Shown here piece by piece: positions 1 to 8,999 of a DNA stretch of 64,000 bases; the stretch's first letter is position 1, and every line of letters starts with the position of its first letter. Source of the DNA: Paenirhodobacter enshiensis. Lineage in GTDB: Bacteria > Pseudomonadota > Alphaproteobacteria > Rhodobacterales > Rhodobacteraceae. The notes beneath the pieces were generated by a model, which saw only the letters and a list, made by a program, of their open reading frames with translations, was not told where the DNA came from and did not search any database. A program made the position numbers and the translations under genes. The stretch spans positions 186,001 to 250,000 of the forward strand of contig NZ_JFZB01000007.1 of the NCBI RefSeq assembly GCF_000740785.1, given 5' to 3'.

Positions 1-1
1 C

Positions 2-52
2 ATGGGCCCGCCCGACGACCGCGGGCCGGATCCGGCCGGCCGGGCGCGCTGA
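2..52 (+). CDS. Possible C-terminal fragment of a gene cut by the window edge
   Basis: A short plus-strand frame is open from the window edge and ends in TGA at 50-52. It encodes a Pro/Arg/Gly/Asp-rich tail (PPDDRGPDPAGRAR) typical of a disordered C-terminus in this high-GC genome. Nothing more can be said without the preceding sequence. It could equally be noncoding. Confidence 0.25.
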   Translation: MGPPDDRGPDPAGRAR

Positions 53-58
53 GCGCGT

Positions 59-89
59 CTTTCGGCATCGACGGCCGCACTGCCGAAAG
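59..89. terminator. Hairpin after the left-edge gene, possible terminator
   Basis: CTTTCGGC (59-66) and GCCGAAAG (82-89) are exact complements around a 15-nt loop. There is no clear T-run after the stem, so a terminator role is only inferred from its position between a possible upstream stop codon and the next gene's ribosome binding site. Confidence 0.3.
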
Positions 90-151
90 AAAGGAAACGT
101 GTTCTTAATCATTTTGTCGTCGACTGGATCTGTCAGCTGGGGAGGTGTCTC

Positions 152-604
152 ATGGCACAGATCGAGATGGTGACGGGGGGCCGGGGATGGCGCTGGCCCG
201 GGGCGATGGTCGCGCTTGCCGGAATTGGTGCCGGGGTCGCGCTGCTGTTCTGGGGGCTGTGGGTCGGGCAGTTCGCGGCCCCGCCCGGCCATGTTCTAGA
301 CAGTCGCGACGCGGCGGAGGAAGCCGCGCTTTGTCTGCAGATCTCGCAAGAGGCGCAAGCCCGCGGCGGCGGGGTGTTTCTGGGCAGCTACCCCGATGAG
401 GCGTCGCGGTTCTGGAGCGCGCGACTGCGCGCCCAAAGCCGTTCGATTGCGCAAGACCTGTCCCGGGGGCGGGTGCGGCTCAACGCCGTGGTGGCGGCGG
501 TCCGGCGCGAGGGGGCTCAGGACTGGCTGCCCGGCGCGATGGAGGTGTGTTCGCGCAGGGCGCTGATGTATGGGGCGCATTTCGCGGCTTTCGATCGGGG
601 CTGA
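152..604 (+). CDS. Hypothetical single-pass membrane protein (150 aa)
   Basis: I do not recognise a family. The product has one clear hydrophobic segment near the N-terminus (about residues 17-41) followed by a soluble Arg/Ala-rich domain with two Cys (LCLQ and VCSRR), so it probably anchors a periplasmic domain. The start is supported by GGAGG at 141-145, six bases before the ATG. It lies 79 bp upstream of a FliM/FliN-like gene in the same direction, which hints at, but does not prove, a motility link. Confidence 0.6.
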   Translation: MAQIEMVTGGRGWRWPGAMVALAGIGAGVALLFWGLWVGQFAAPPGHVLDSRDAAEEAALCLQISQEAQARGGGVFLGSYPDEASRFWSARLRAQSRSIAQDLSRGRVRLNAVVAAVRREGAQDWLPGAMEVCSRRALMYGAHFAAFDRG

Positions 605-683
605 CGGTTTCGGTTTTGGCACAATCTTTCGACACCGGCGTCTGGCACGGGCCCGAGGCTTCGGGGCAAAACGCGAGGAATGG

Positions 684-1697
684 ATGACGGACGAGACGGA
701 TCGCCAGGTCTTGCGGCGGATGATCGAGGCCGGTCGGCGCATCACGCGCGAGTCGACCGCGGATGCGGCGCTTTCGCTGGCGGTGACGCGCGCGGGGCAA
801 GATGTTCTGGGTCTGATGATCGAGGTCCCGGCGGTGACCGAACGGCACATGACCCTCGCGGATCTGCCGGAGGTAATCGAAGACCGGGCGCTGCGTCTGG
901 TGATCGAGGGGCCGGGCGGCGGCCTGGGGCTGATGGTGCTGGGGGTCGAGGTGTTGTCCGCCATCGTGCAGATGCAGACGATCGGCCGGTTGTGCCGCAC
1001 CGATACCGCGAACCGGCGGCCGACGCGCACCGACGCCGCGATGGCTGTGGAATTCGTCGACCGGCTCCTGTCGGAAATCGAGCGCGAGCTTGCCGGATCC
1101 GCGGCGGCCGGGTGGGGAGCGGGGTTTCGCTATGCCTCGTGGATCGAGGAGGGGCGCCCGCTCGCGACCTTGCTGGAGGATACAGCATTTCGGGTCTGGA
1201 AGATTGAGGGGCGGCTGGGTCCCGCCGGAACGGGCGGAGACATGCTCTGGGTCGTGCCGGCGGATGGCCGGGGAGGGCGGGGGCGCCCTCCTGTCGCCGC
1301 CGCGGAAGGGGGCGATGCGCCCCCTCCTGCCGATCCCGACTGGGATACGCGGCTGAGCCGTTCGGTTCTCGGGGCACATGCCCGGCTCGATGCGGTGCTT
1401 AACCGGATGGCGCTGCCGCTGTCGGAGGTCCTTGCCTTGCGCCCCGGGATGGAGATTCCGTTGCCTGGCGCCGAGATCGGGGCGATCCTCGTCGAGGCGG
1501 AGGGGCGCCGTCTGGCGCGCGGCAGGCTCGGGCAGTTTCGCGGGCAGCGCGCGGTGTTGCTCGGTGCGGAGGAGGTCACCGCCCCCCGGGAGCAGCCGCA
1601 GCCCGGCCCGTCCGATAGTGTGCCCGTCGCCGATTGCGCACCCGACATCGACATGCTGCTTGGCACGGTGGCGCAGCCACTTCATGCCCTCGGCTGA
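684..1697 (+). CDS. FliM/FliN (SpoA) family flagellar motor switch-like protein
   Basis: A 337-aa protein whose C-terminal part (about residues 229-295) reads as a SpoA / surface-presentation domain: DAVLNRMALPLSEVLALRPG, then LPG.EIGAILVEAEGRRLARGRLG. This fold builds the flagellar switch C-ring (FliM/FliN) and type III sorting platforms. The N-terminal half lacks an obvious CheY-binding FliM motif, so it may be a divergent FliM or a FliN-like paralogue. The start at 684 is preferred over an upstream ATG because GAGGA (675-679) sits five bases before it. No other flagellar genes are visible in the window. A Gly/Pro-rich linker precedes the SpoA domain. Confidence 0.65.
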   Translation: MTDETDRQVLRRMIEAGRRITRESTADAALSLAVTRAGQDVLGLMIEVPAVTERHMTLADLPEVIEDRALRLVIEGPGGGLGLMVLGVEVLSAIVQMQTIGRLCRTDTANRRPTRTDAAMAVEFVDRLLSEIERELAGSAAAGWGAGFRYASWIEEGRPLATLLEDTAFRVWKIEGRLGPAGTGGDMLWVVPADGRGGRGRPPVAAAEGGDAPPPADPDWDTRLSRSVLGAHARLDAVLNRMALPLSEVLALRPGMEIPLPGAEIGAILVEAEGRRLARGRLGQFRGQRAVLLGAEEVTAPREQPQPGPSDSVPVADCAPDIDMLLGTVAQPLHALG

Positions 1698-1700
1698 CGC

Positions 1701-1928
1701 TCAGCCCAGAATGACCCCGATCACCACCGCCATCAGGCCGAGCACGGCGAGCAGAAAAAAGCCGAGGTTCATGGTAATCGCACGCTGCATCCGGACGCGC
1801 ATCGCGGCTTCGTCCAGCTTCGCCGCCTTCGCGCGCAGAACCGAAACCGCCGCCCAGACGATGCCTGCCGCGCCGAGGAGGGCGACGATCGCTCCGGGCC
1901 AGATCAGGTCGTGCATATCGGTCCCCAT
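1701..1928 (-). CDS. Small two-helix inner membrane protein (75 aa)
   Basis: A short protein with two hydrophobic segments (about residues 9-30 and 53-74) separated by a charged, helical loop rich in Arg, Lys and Ala. I do not recognise the family. It converges on the FliM/FliN-like gene with three bases between the stop codons. An alternative start is the Met at residue 5 (MHDLIWPG), which has GGGGAC just upstream. Confidence 0.6.
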   Translation of the reverse strand: MGTDMHDLIWPGAIVALLGAAGIVWAAVSVLRAKAAKLDEAAMRVRMQRAITMNLGFFLLAVLGLMAVVIGVILG

Positions 1929-2067
1929 GTTCGTTCCGTGCCCCCGGACTAGCGCGGTTCGGCGCCGAAGGGAAGCGGCGCCGGCGCCGGTTCGGCTTGA
2001 AGCGCGGTGGGGCGCGGGCTACTCAGGGCGCCAGCAGGACCAACGACAGCCTATCGAGGAGAGCGAG

Positions 2068-2319
2068 ATGCCGAACGATGCCGCCTACAGCGTGACCGCC
2101 GACGAGTTGCGCCAGTTCATCGAGCAATACGAGCATCTGGAAGCCGAGAAGAAGGACATCGCCGAGCAGCAGAAGGACATCATGTCCGAAGCCAAGGGGC
2201 GCGGCTATGACACCAAGGTGATCAAGAAGATCATTGCCATCCGCAAAAGGGATCGCGACGATGTGGCCGAAGAGGAGGCAATCCTCGAAGTTTACAAGCA
2301 AGCCCTCGGCATGGCCTGA
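2068..2319 (+). CDS. gapR: GapR-like nucleoid-associated protein (DUF2312)
   Basis: An 83-aa protein matching the DUF2312/GapR family: an N-terminal ADELRQFIEQYEHLEAEKK coiled coil, then AEQQKDIMSEAKGRGYDTKV and a basic IIAIRKRDRDD stretch. In Caulobacter GapR is a tetrameric clamp that binds overtwisted AT-rich DNA and stimulates gyrase and topo IV, aiding replication and chromosome organisation. The ATG at 2068 follows GAGGAGAGCG. The gene is isolated, with a gene-poor region downstream. A much longer in-frame extension upstream is open but has no family support. Confidence 0.88.
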   Translation: MPNDAAYSVTADELRQFIEQYEHLEAEKKDIAEQQKDIMSEAKGRGYDTKVIKKIIAIRKRDRDDVAEEEAILEVYKQALGMA

Positions 2320-2334
2320 GGCCCCCGCGGGCCT
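2319..2334 (+). terminator. Short GC hairpin after gapR
   Basis: AGGCCC (2319-2324) pairs with GGGCCT (2329-2334) around a 4-nt loop, starting at the last base of the gapR stop codon. Only two T residues follow, so it is a weak terminator candidate. Confidence 0.35.
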
Positions 2335-3011
2335 TCACATCCCCGTTGCGGCAGCTGCCATCCTCACGGGGGGCTCTCGGGTCGGGGCCCCCTGTGAGGA
2401 CACTGACGAAAAGCGTTTGGCGCTGGCGTGAAGGCCAGGCGAGCGGCATTCGGCAGTGATCGTCCCGAGAAAGAGCGGGCGGGCACAGCCCGCACTGCCC
2501 ATGGACGCCCGGTCGGGTTTCGGGGGCGGGCTCTTCCAGGCGAAGATTTGTCGAAAATGTATCGCTATTTTCGGTCTGACAGAGCGGGCCTCGCGTGTCG
2601 GATGGAGCGGAGCGGTCTTCGCAAGGGCCGTCCCGGTGATTTTTCGGCGGTTCCGAGGCCGTCCGATCCGGCAGCCGTGTCCATTCGGGCAAGGGACCGG
2701 AGGGGCGGGGCAGGCGGAGATTTCGGTGCAGCCTCCTGACCTTCGTGGCGGTGGCGGTGGCTGCGGATCCCCGAGCCGGTGCGGGCATTTCCTCTGCATG
2801 AGGCACGGAATCGACGCCGATCCTGCCCCTCTCTCCACCCGCCCGCATGGCTCGCGAAGACGGTGCCGATTTCGGCGAAAAGATGTCCGGTTCCGATGGC
2901 CGCAAAGGCATCGGCGACAGCGATGCTATTCGGAAATTCCTACTATATTATCATTTTTCCAATGACTTATGAGTTTTTCCCGGTGGCTGCCGAAAACCTG
3001 CCGGCACGGCG
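2335..3011. other. Gene-free stretch between gapR and the tRNA-Gln promoter
   Basis: About 680 bases hold no reading frame that resembles a known family or has a convincing ribosome binding site, although several frames stay open by GC bias. The last 90 bases (about 2925-3011) become markedly AT-rich, as expected ahead of the tRNA promoter. It may hold a decayed gene or a structured RNA; I see nothing specific. Confidence 0.4.
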
Positions 3012-3040
3012 TTGACTTCCCCGGAATCACACTTTATATG
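3012..3040 (+). promoter_or_regulatory. Sigma-70 promoter for tRNA-Gln
   Basis: TTGACT (3012-3017) and TATATG (3035-3040) are separated by exactly 17 bases, a good housekeeping-type promoter. A start site near 3047 would give a leader of about 45 bases before the tRNA at 3093. Confidence 0.65.
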
Positions 3041-3092
3041 TCGCCCCAGATCAACGGGGTGCTTCGAAAGACGCCTTGAAGATCTGAAAAGT

Positions 3093-3166
3093 TGCCCTCT
3101 CGTCTAGCGGCAGGACGCCAGATTCTGACTCTGGTAAGCGTGGTTCGAATCCACGGAGGGCAGCCA
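3093..3166 (+). tRNA. tRNA-Gln (anticodon CTG)
   Basis: A complete cloverleaf: acceptor TGCCCTC (3093-3099) pairs with GAGGGCA (3156-3162), discriminator G, then encoded CCA (3164-3166). The anticodon arm is CCAGA-TTCTGAC-TCTGG, giving anticodon CTG, which reads CAG. The T arm is CGTGG-TTCGAAT-CCACG. It is a single gene with its own promoter. No integrated element begins here. Confidence 0.95.
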
Positions 3167-3246
3167 AAATTTCACATACATATCCCATTGAAACACTCCC
3201 GTTCATGTCGGGTGTTGCCCGATGTTCCAGGCGTGGTTCTGCCTGT

Positions 3247-3269
3247 CCGATCAGGGGTTGTCTGATCGG
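3247..3269. terminator. Hairpin downstream of tRNA-Gln
   Basis: CCGATCA (3247-3253) and TGATCGG (3263-3269) are exact complements around a 9-nt loop, between the tRNA and the convergent epmA gene. There is no T-run on the plus strand, so it is a possible terminator or processing hairpin only. Confidence 0.3.
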
Positions 3270-3358
3270 GGGCTGTCCGTCGCGCTGCGATCGTGAGAAG
3301 GCACCCTCCGGCGCGAGGCGACGAACGGTCTTGAGCGGATCTTAGGCGGTTTCGACGA

Positions 3359-4420
3359 TCAGGCGTCTTCGGGATCGGGAACCGGGGTCCAGATCACGTC
3401 TTCGACCCTCGGCGCCGAGGTCGCCAGCATCACCAGCCGGTCGAAGCCCATGGCGATGCCGCTCGATGCCGGCATGTGGTCGAGCGCGGCGAGGAAATCC
3501 TCGTCGATCGGGTAGCGCTCGCCATAGATGCGCTCTTTCTCGTCCATCTCCTGCTCGAAGCGCCGCCGCTGCTCGGCGGAATCGGTCAGCTCGCCGAAGC
3601 CGTTGGCGAGTTCGACGCCGCAGGCATAGACCTCGAAGCGCTCCGCCTCTCGGTCGTCGTCCGGGGTCTTGCGCGCGAGCGCCGCCTCGGCCGAGGGGTA
3701 GCGGTCGAGGATCGTCACCCGCCCATGCCCGAGATGCGGTTCGACCTTCTCGACCAGCACCTTAGACAGCATCAGCGACCAGCTGTCGCCGTCATTGACC
3801 GAGATCCCGGCGGCCCGGCATTGCGCGCGCAACGCGTCGGCATCGGTTTCGGCGCCGTGGCAGGTCGCCAGCAGGTCGAGCCCGGCATGGCGCGCGAAGG
3901 CGTCCGCGACCGACAGCCGTTCCGGCTCGGCGAAGGGATCGCATTCGGCGCCGCGATAGCGCAGGATCGCCACCCCGGTCTCGCGCGCGGCGAGGCGGAT
4001 CATCGCCACGGTATCGTCCATCAGCCGGGTGTAATCCTCGCCCGCGCGATACCATTCGAGCATGGTGAACTCGGGGCTGTGGCGGCGGCCGCGCTCGCGG
4101 TTGCGCCAGACATGGGCGAAGGTGAAGATCCGCCGCTCGCCCGCCGCGAGCAGCTTCTTCATCGCGAATTCGGGCGAGGTGTGCAGATACATCCGGTGGC
4201 CGATGCCGTCGTTGCCGATCAGTTCGGTCGCGAAGGCGTGCAGATGCGTTTCGTTGCCGGGGCTGATCTGCAGACAGGCGGGATCGACCTCGACGAAGTC
4301 GCCGGCGGCGAACCATGCCCGCAGCGCGCCCTGGATCCGGTTGCGCGCGAGCAGCAGCGGCCGGCGGTCGGCATGGCGTCCGGCGTCCCACCACGGGGTG
4401 TTCACGCGTGTCTGTGTCAT
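3359..4420 (-). CDS. epmA: EF-P lysine aminoacylase EpmA (GenX/PoxA)
   Basis: EpmA ligates (R)-beta-lysine to a conserved lysine of elongation factor P, which helps ribosomes through polyproline. The 353-aa product is a class II lysyl-tRNA-synthetase-like catalytic core without the anticodon-binding domain. Motif 2 is visible as [20 protein letters not shown] followed by LEWY, and motif 3 as [14 protein letters not shown] near the C-terminus. It is divergent from efp, its substrate gene, with 97 bp between starts. The ATG at 4420 fits the usual family N-terminus; its ribosome binding site is weak. EpmB (lysine 2,3-aminomutase) is not in the window. Confidence 0.93.
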   Translation of the reverse strand: MTQTRVNTPWWDAGRHADRRPLLLARNRIQGALRAWFAAGDFVEVDPACLQISPGNETHLHAFATELIGNDGIGHRMYLHTSPEFAMKKLLAAGERRIFTFAHVWRNRERGRRHSPEFTMLEWYRAGEDYTRLMDDTVAMIRLAARETGVAILRYRGAECDPFAEPERLSVADAFARHAGLDLLATCHGAETDADALRAQCRAAGISVNDGDSWSLMLSKVLVEKVEPHLGHGRVTILDRYPSAEAALARKTPDDDREAERFEVYACGVELANGFGELTDSAEQRRRFEQEMDEKERIYGERYPIDEDFLAALDHMPASSGIAMGFDRLVMLATSAPRVEDVIWTPVPDPEDA

Positions 4421-4517
4421 ATTCGCGGCTTTCGACTGGAAATTCCGTTGCGGATGGTTTAGGCGCTCAGCCATCCGGGCGCCAGAGCCTGCCTCAGACA
4501 TTACAAGGACCGCAATC

Positions 4518-5087
4518 ATGGCAAAAGTCATCGCCTCCTCGATCCGCAAGGGCAACGTCATCGACATGAACGGTGTTCTCTACATCGTGCTGACCGCCGA
4601 GAACGTTCACCCGGGCAAGGGGAACTCGGTTACCCAGGTGGAAATGCGCCGCATCTCCGACGGCGTGAAGGTGAGCGAGCGCTGGCGCACCGTCGACTCG
4701 GTCGAGAAGGCCCATGTCGACGAAGAGGAATTCGATTTCCTCTATGAGGACGGCGAAGGCTTCCACTTCATGAACCCCGAGACCTACGAGCAGGTCGCGG
4801 TGTCGGCCGATGTCATCGGTGACGACAAGGGTTACCTGAAAGAGGGCATCCGCTGCTGGCTGCTGATCCACGAGGGCAACGTTCTGTCGATCGAGCTGCC
4901 GCAGAAGGTCACCGTCGAAGTGCTGGAGACCGAGCCGGTGGTGAAGGGTCAGACGGCGTCGTCGTCCTACAAGCCCGCGGTCTGCACCGGCGGTCTGCGC
5001 GTCATGGTTCCGCCGCATATCGGCGTCGGCACCAAGATCGTCATCAGCACCGCCGACAACACCTATTCGGAGCGTGCGAAGGACTAG
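4518..5087 (+). CDS. efp: Translation elongation factor P
   Basis: A 189-aa EF-P with the three-domain layout: an N-terminal KOW-like domain ([20 protein letters not shown]), then OB domains ending in [20 protein letters not shown]. Lys34 lies in HPGKGNS, the exact site modified by EpmA in enterobacteria, and epmA is divergently encoded next door, so this EF-P is probably beta-lysylated. The start follows AAGGAC at 4505-4510. A strong intrinsic terminator lies 33 bp after the stop. Confidence 0.96.
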   Translation: MAKVIASSIRKGNVIDMNGVLYIVLTAENVHPGKGNSVTQVEMRRISDGVKVSERWRTVDSVEKAHVDEEEFDFLYEDGEGFHFMNPETYEQVAVSADVIGDDKGYLKEGIRCWLLIHEGNVLSIELPQKVTVEVLETEPVVKGQTASSSYKPAVCTGGLRVMVPPHIGVGTKIVISTADNTYSERAKD

Positions 5088-5119
5088 TTCTTCGCAGTCT
5101 GCCCTTGGGCACTATGCGC

Positions 5120-5146
5120 AAAAGGCGTCCTGCGGGGCGCCTTTTT
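5120..5146 (+). terminator. Intrinsic terminator of efp
   Basis: AAAAGGCGTCC pairs with GGGGCGCCTTTTT (one G-T pair) around a small TGC loop and runs into five T residues, a canonical Rho-independent terminator. The A-run on the other side makes it potentially bidirectional, so it could also serve the convergent irr gene. Confidence 0.85.
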
Positions 5147-5171
5147 CATGTCCTGAACCGGGGCATCGGGG

Positions 5172-5615
5172 TCAGTCGCGGCGGATGCGGATGATCACGT
5201 CGACATGCGAAATGACCGTGCCGGGCGGGGGCTCGGGCAGGCTGGCGAAGCGCAGGGCCTCGGCGGGGGCGTCGGTCAGGCGGCTGTCCTCTTCCCACAG
5301 GAAATGGGGGTGGGTGTCGGTGCGGGTGTCGAAATAGCTGCGCGAACTGTCCACGGCGATCTCGCGCAGCAGCCCCGCAGCGCAGAAGGCGCGCAGGGTG
5401 TTGTAGACGGTGGCGAGAGAGACCTTCTCGCCGGTTCCGGTGACGGCGGCGAACAGGCTTTCGGCGGTGACATGGCGGTCCAGGCCGTCGCCGGCGAGGA
5501 TCTCGGCGAGTGCCAGGCGCTGACGTGTCGGGCGCAATCCGCCTCGCGCCAGCCAGTCCTGGCTGCGCTGGCGTTCCGGTGTGGGGGCCGGGTTCGTCGG
5601 GGCTGGCGCGGTCAT
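5172..5615 (-). CDS. irr: Irr-type Fur family iron response regulator
   Basis: A 147-aa Fur-superfamily regulator: winged helix about residues 20-90 (GLRPTRQRLALAEIL then SLATVYNTLRAF) and a dimerisation part with a His-containing metal site (DTHPHFLWEE). The C-terminal CxxC pairs of classical Fur are absent and the GLRPTRQR block is typical of Irr, the alphaproteobacterial regulator that responds to heme/iron. No N-terminal heme regulatory motif is seen. A GTG nine bases upstream (5624) is an alternative start. It is divergent from fabA, an arrangement known in Rhodobacteraceae. Confidence 0.88.
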   Translation of the reverse strand: MTAPAPTNPAPTPERQRSQDWLARGGLRPTRQRLALAEILAGDGLDRHVTAESLFAAVTGTGEKVSLATVYNTLRAFCAAGLLREIAVDSSRSYFDTRTDTHPHFLWEEDSRLTDAPAEALRFASLPEPPPGTVISHVDVIIRIRRD

Positions 5616-5805
5616 CTCGTTCACGACATGAGTATATGTTCCCCGCCGGGGTGGGATCAACCGCCAACCACCTGTTCCCGGGGCACCTTCTCCTTCGCAG
5701 AAGGTGCCGGACCGGGCCTTCCGGACGGGCCGGATCGGCCCCGGGACTTGCACCGGCGCATGGCCGGGTGGTAAGGGGATGAAAACCATTGGGGGACTAC
5801 CGCCT

Positions 5806-6315
5806 ATGACGGGCTTTCCGACCAGCTTCGGGAAAGAAGATCTGCTGAAATGCGCGCGCGGCGAGCTGTTCGGAGCGGGCAATGCCCAGCTTCCGGCGCC
5901 GCCGATGCTGATGATGGACCGCATCACCGAGGTTTCGGCCGACGGTGGTGCCAACGGCAAGGGCCATATCGTCGCCGAGTTCGACATCACGCCCGATCTG
6001 TGGTTCTTCGGTTGCCATTTCCCGGGCAACCCGATCATGCCGGGATGCCTCGGGCTCGACGGTCTGTGGCAGCTCACCGGCTTCAACCTCGGCTGGCGCG
6101 GCTGGCAGGGGCGGGGCTATGCCCTCGGCGTGGGCGAGGTCAAGCTGACCGGAATGGTGCGCCCTGACCGCAAGATGCTGACTTACAAGGTCGATTTCAC
6201 CAAGGCGATCCAGACCCGCCGGCTGACCATGGGCGTTGCCGACGGCATCGTCGAAGCCGATGGCGAAGTGATCTACCAGGTCAAGGACATGAAGGTCGCG
6301 CTCTCCGAGAGCTGA
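5806..6315 (+). CDS. fabA: 3-hydroxydecanoyl-ACP dehydratase/isomerase FabA
   Basis: FabA dehydrates 3-hydroxydecanoyl-ACP and isomerises trans-2- to cis-3-decenoyl-ACP, the branch point to unsaturated fatty acids. The 169-aa product carries the hot-dog active site: His71 in [10 protein letters not shown] and Asp85 in CLGLDGLW, plus the family signature [11 protein letters not shown]. The ATG at 5806 is chosen because GGGGGA sits nine bases upstream and the length matches the family; an in-frame ATG at 5779 is possible. It is first of the fabA-fabB-fabI operon. Confidence 0.96.
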   Translation: MTGFPTSFGKEDLLKCARGELFGAGNAQLPAPPMLMMDRITEVSADGGANGKGHIVAEFDITPDLWFFGCHFPGNPIMPGCLGLDGLWQLTGFNLGWRGWQGRGYALGVGEVKLTGMVRPDRKMLTYKVDFTKAIQTRRLTMGVADGIVEADGEVIYQVKDMKVALSES

Positions 6316-6335
6316 CCCATCTGAAGGAGGCCATC

Positions 6336-7565
6336 ATGCGCCGCGTCGTCGTCACCGGACTGGGGATCGTCTCGCCCATCGGCAACACTGCCGAAGAGGT
6401 GCTTTCCAGCCTGAAAGCCGGCCGTTCCGGTATTACCGCCAACGCCGACATGGCCGAGCGCGGCTTTCGCAGCCGCATCGCCGGGGCCGTCGACATTGAC
6501 GTCACCGCCCATGTCGAAAAGCGCACGTTGCGCTTCATGGGGCCGGGTGCGGCCTATGCCTGGATCGCGATGGATCAGGCGATCCGCGACGCCGGGCTGA
6601 CGCCCGAGGAGGTCTCGAACGAGCGAACCGGTCTGATCGCCGGGTCGGGCGGACCGTCGACCTCGGCGATGTTCGCGGCGCATCAGATCGTGCTGAGCAC
6701 CGGTGCACCGAAGAAGATCGGGCCGCTCGCGGTGCCGAAATGTATGTCCTCGACGATTTCGGCGAACCTGTCGACGGCGTTCAAGATCAAGGGGATCAGC
6801 TATTCGATCACCTCGGCCTGCTCGACGTCGCTGCATTGCATCGGCAATGCGGCCGAGCAGATCGCCTTTGGCAAGCAGGACGTGATGTTCGCCGGCGGTG
6901 CCGAGGAACTCGACTGGACCCTGTCGTGCCTGTTCGATGCGATGGGCGCGATGTCGTCGAAATACAACGACACGCCCGAAAAGGCCTCGCGCGCGTTCGA
7001 CGCCGGGCGGGACGGGTTCGTGATCGCCGGCGGCGGCGGCATCGTCGTGCTTGAGGAACTGTCCCATGCCCTGGCACGCGGAGCGAAGATCTATGCCGAG
7101 GTGACGGGTTTTGCCGCTACCTCGGACGGGCACGACATGGTGGCGCCTTCGGGCGAGGGTGGCGAGCGGGCGATGCGCCTGGCACTCTCGACCCTGCCGG
7201 AGGACCGCAAGGTCGGCTATATCAACGCGCATGGCACCTCGACCCCGGTCGGCGATGTCGGCGAGGTCGAGGCGGTGCGCCGCGTCTTCGGCCGTGGCCA
7301 GACCCCGCCGATCAGCTCCACCAAGTCGATGACCGGGCACAGCCAGGGCGCCACCGGCGCGGCCGAGGCGATCTATTGCCTGTTGATGCTGGAACACGAC
7401 TTCATCGCCCCCTCGATCAACATCGAGACTCTCGATCCGGCCATCGACCCGGGCGAGATCGCGATGGAGCGCGTCGACAACGCCGGGCTCGACACGGTGA
7501 TGACCAACAGTTTCGGATTCGGCGGGACCAACGGGTCCATGCTGCTGTCCAAGTATCGCGGGTGA
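6336..7565 (+). CDS. fabB: 3-oxoacyl-ACP synthase I FabB
   Basis: A condensing enzyme that elongates the cis-3-decenoyl-ACP made by FabA. The 409-aa product has the Cys-His-His triad: Cys162 in TSACSTS, His299 in NAHGTST and His335 in MTGHSQG, plus the C-terminal [20 protein letters not shown] at 6324-6330 gives a strong start. It lies 20 bp after fabA and 4 bp before fabI, so the three are co-transcribed. Confidence 0.96.
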   Translation: MRRVVVTGLGIVSPIGNTAEEVLSSLKAGRSGITANADMAERGFRSRIAGAVDIDVTAHVEKRTLRFMGPGAAYAWIAMDQAIRDAGLTPEEVSNERTGLIAGSGGPSTSAMFAAHQIVLSTGAPKKIGPLAVPKCMSSTISANLSTAFKIKGISYSITSACSTSLHCIGNAAEQIAFGKQDVMFAGGAEELDWTLSCLFDAMGAMSSKYNDTPEKASRAFDAGRDGFVIAGGGGIVVLEELSHALARGAKIYAEVTGFAATSDGHDMVAPSGEGGERAMRLALSTLPEDRKVGYINAHGTSTPVGDVGEVEAVRRVFGRGQTPPISSTKSMTGHSQGATGAAEAIYCLLMLEHDFIAPSINIETLDPAIDPGEIAMERVDNAGLDTVMTNSFGFGGTNGSMLLSKYRG

Positions 7566-7569
7566 CGGA

Positions 7570-8358
7570 ATGGCTGATTTGATGAAGGGAAAGCGCGGGC
7601 TGGTCATGGGCGTCGCCAATGATCACTCGATCGCTTGGGGTATTGCCAGCGCGCTGGCCAGCGAGGGGGCGGAACTTGCGTTCTCCTATCAGGGCGAAGC
7701 CTTCGGCAAGCGCGTCGCACCGCTGGCGGCGTCGGTAGGCTCGGACTTCCTGCTTGATGTCGATGTGACGAATGAGGAAAGCCTCGACGCCGCTTTCGCC
7801 GGGATCAAGGAACGGTGGGGCAGGATCGACTTCCTCATCCATGCCATTGCCTATTCCGACAAAAACGAACTGGCCGGTCGCTTTGCCGATACGTCGCGCG
7901 GCAACTTCCTGAATTCGATGAACATTTCTGTGTTCAGCTTCATCGATGTGGCGCGCCGCGCCGCCGATCTGATGACCGAGGGCGGTTCGCTGATCACGCT
8001 GACCTATGGTGGTTCGCACCGGGTGACGCCCTATTACAACGTGATGGGGGTGGCGAAGGCGGCGCTCGAATCCTCGGTGATCTATCTGGCGAATGATCTG
8101 GGGCCGCAGGGGATCCGCGTCAACGCGATCTCGCCCGGTCCGATGAAGACGCTGGCGGGGTCGGCCATCGGCGGGGCGCGCAAGACCTTCCGTCACACCG
8201 AGGCGAACAGCCCGATGCGGCAGAACGCGACGCTGGAAGCGGTGGGCGGCACGGCGGTGTGGCTGTGCTCGGACTATGGCGCGTGCTCGACCGGCGATGT
8301 GGTTTATGTCGATTGCGGTTATCACGTCATCGGGATGCCGCAGCCCGAGAACCTCTGA
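7570..8358 (+). CDS. fabI: Enoyl-ACP reductase (NADH) FabI
   Basis: FabI carries out the last reduction of each fatty-acid elongation cycle. The 262-aa SDR-family product shows the FabI-type nucleotide motif (GVANDHSIAWGIA), the catalytic Tyr/Lys region (TYGGSH, then YYNVMGVAKAALE) and the NAISPGPMKTLA loop that forms the triclosan/substrate flap. It begins 4 bp after fabB. A hairpin terminator follows. Confidence 0.96.
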   Translation: MADLMKGKRGLVMGVANDHSIAWGIASALASEGAELAFSYQGEAFGKRVAPLAASVGSDFLLDVDVTNEESLDAAFAGIKERWGRIDFLIHAIAYSDKNELAGRFADTSRGNFLNSMNISVFSFIDVARRAADLMTEGGSLITLTYGGSHRVTPYYNVMGVAKAALESSVIYLANDLGPQGIRVNAISPGPMKTLAGSAIGGARKTFRHTEANSPMRQNATLEAVGGTAVWLCSDYGACSTGDVVYVDCGYHVIGMPQPENL

Positions 8359-8366
8359 GATTTCGG

Positions 8367-8387
8367 CGGGCAGAGTCGATCTGCCCG
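8367..8387 (+). terminator. Hairpin terminator candidate of the fab operon
   Basis: CGGGCAGA (8367-8374) pairs exactly with TCTGCCCG (8380-8387) around GTCGA, 8 bp after the fabI stop. There is no T-run, so it could be a Rho-assisted or 3'-stabilising hairpin. Confidence 0.5.
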
Positions 8388-8582
8388 TCAAGCTCTCCCG
8401 CCCCAAGTGGTGATTTTTCAGGAGAGCAGCACCGTTGCAGCCAGATATGTGCCGCTATGCACGCGGTTTATCTGGAGCCGCTGCGAAAAATGGCTTACGT
8501 CTGGTAAAGAAGAGCCGTGGCTCACGCGGGTTTGAACAAGCCGGCCAGAGCATCTTCGCGGCTGAAGTGTGTGAGTTTTGTC

Positions 8583-8999
8583 ATGATTGCCCCGAATCAC
8601 AAACGCTGTCCGCGCCATGCAGACGAAAGTGGCAGCGTGTCCGTGGAATTCGCGCTTTGGGTGCCGTTCCTGGTCGCTTTCCTCGTTTTCATCGTCGATG
8701 TCTCGTCTCTGATGCACATTCAGACGGTGATGTATGACGCCGCGCGCGATGCCGCGCGACAGGTCGCGACCGGAAAAGCCACCACGGCCGAAGCCGAGAC
8801 AACGGCCCGGGCCCGGTTTGCGTCGGGCTATGGCATGACGGCCTCTGTTTCCTCTGCCGATAATTTCGCCACCGCAACGCTGTCGGCCCCCTATGCGCGG
8901 CTGGTGCTTGCGGGGTCGGGGATTGCCTCGGCGCTGATCGGAGACCGGACGCTGACGGCGAGTGTGACCATGCTGATGGAGCAAGACGATGAAAACTGA
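8583..8999 (+). CDS. TadE-like pseudopilin/pilus assembly protein
   Basis: A 138-aa protein with the TadE signature: a short basic leader, then SGSVSVEFALWVPFLVAFLV, a hydrophobic helix with the conserved Glu of class III pseudopilins, followed by a soluble domain. TadE-type pseudopilins are processed by TadV-like peptidases and help assemble Flp/Tad pili or act in related secretion. It overlaps the TadG-like gene by 11 bp, so the pair is translationally linked. No flp, rcp or tad motor genes lie nearby. The start is uncertain; an in-frame ATG at 8517 is possible but lacks the family pattern. Confidence 0.72.
   Translation: MIAPNHKRCPRHADESGSVSVEFALWVPFLVAFLVFIVDVSSLMHIQTVMYDAARDAARQVATGKATTAEAETTARARFASGYGMTASVSSADNFATATLSAPYARLVLAGSGIASALIGDRTLTASVTMLMEQDDEN

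Noticed and set aside
1378-2319. A 313-residue gene with GapR as its C-terminus
   Set aside because: The N-terminal part is out-of-frame sequence of the FliM-like gene; GapR has its own ribosome binding site at 2068 and the family length.
3093-3166. tRNA-Gln as an integration site of a mobile element
   Set aside because: No repeat of the tRNA 3' end is seen nearby, and housekeeping genes follow directly.
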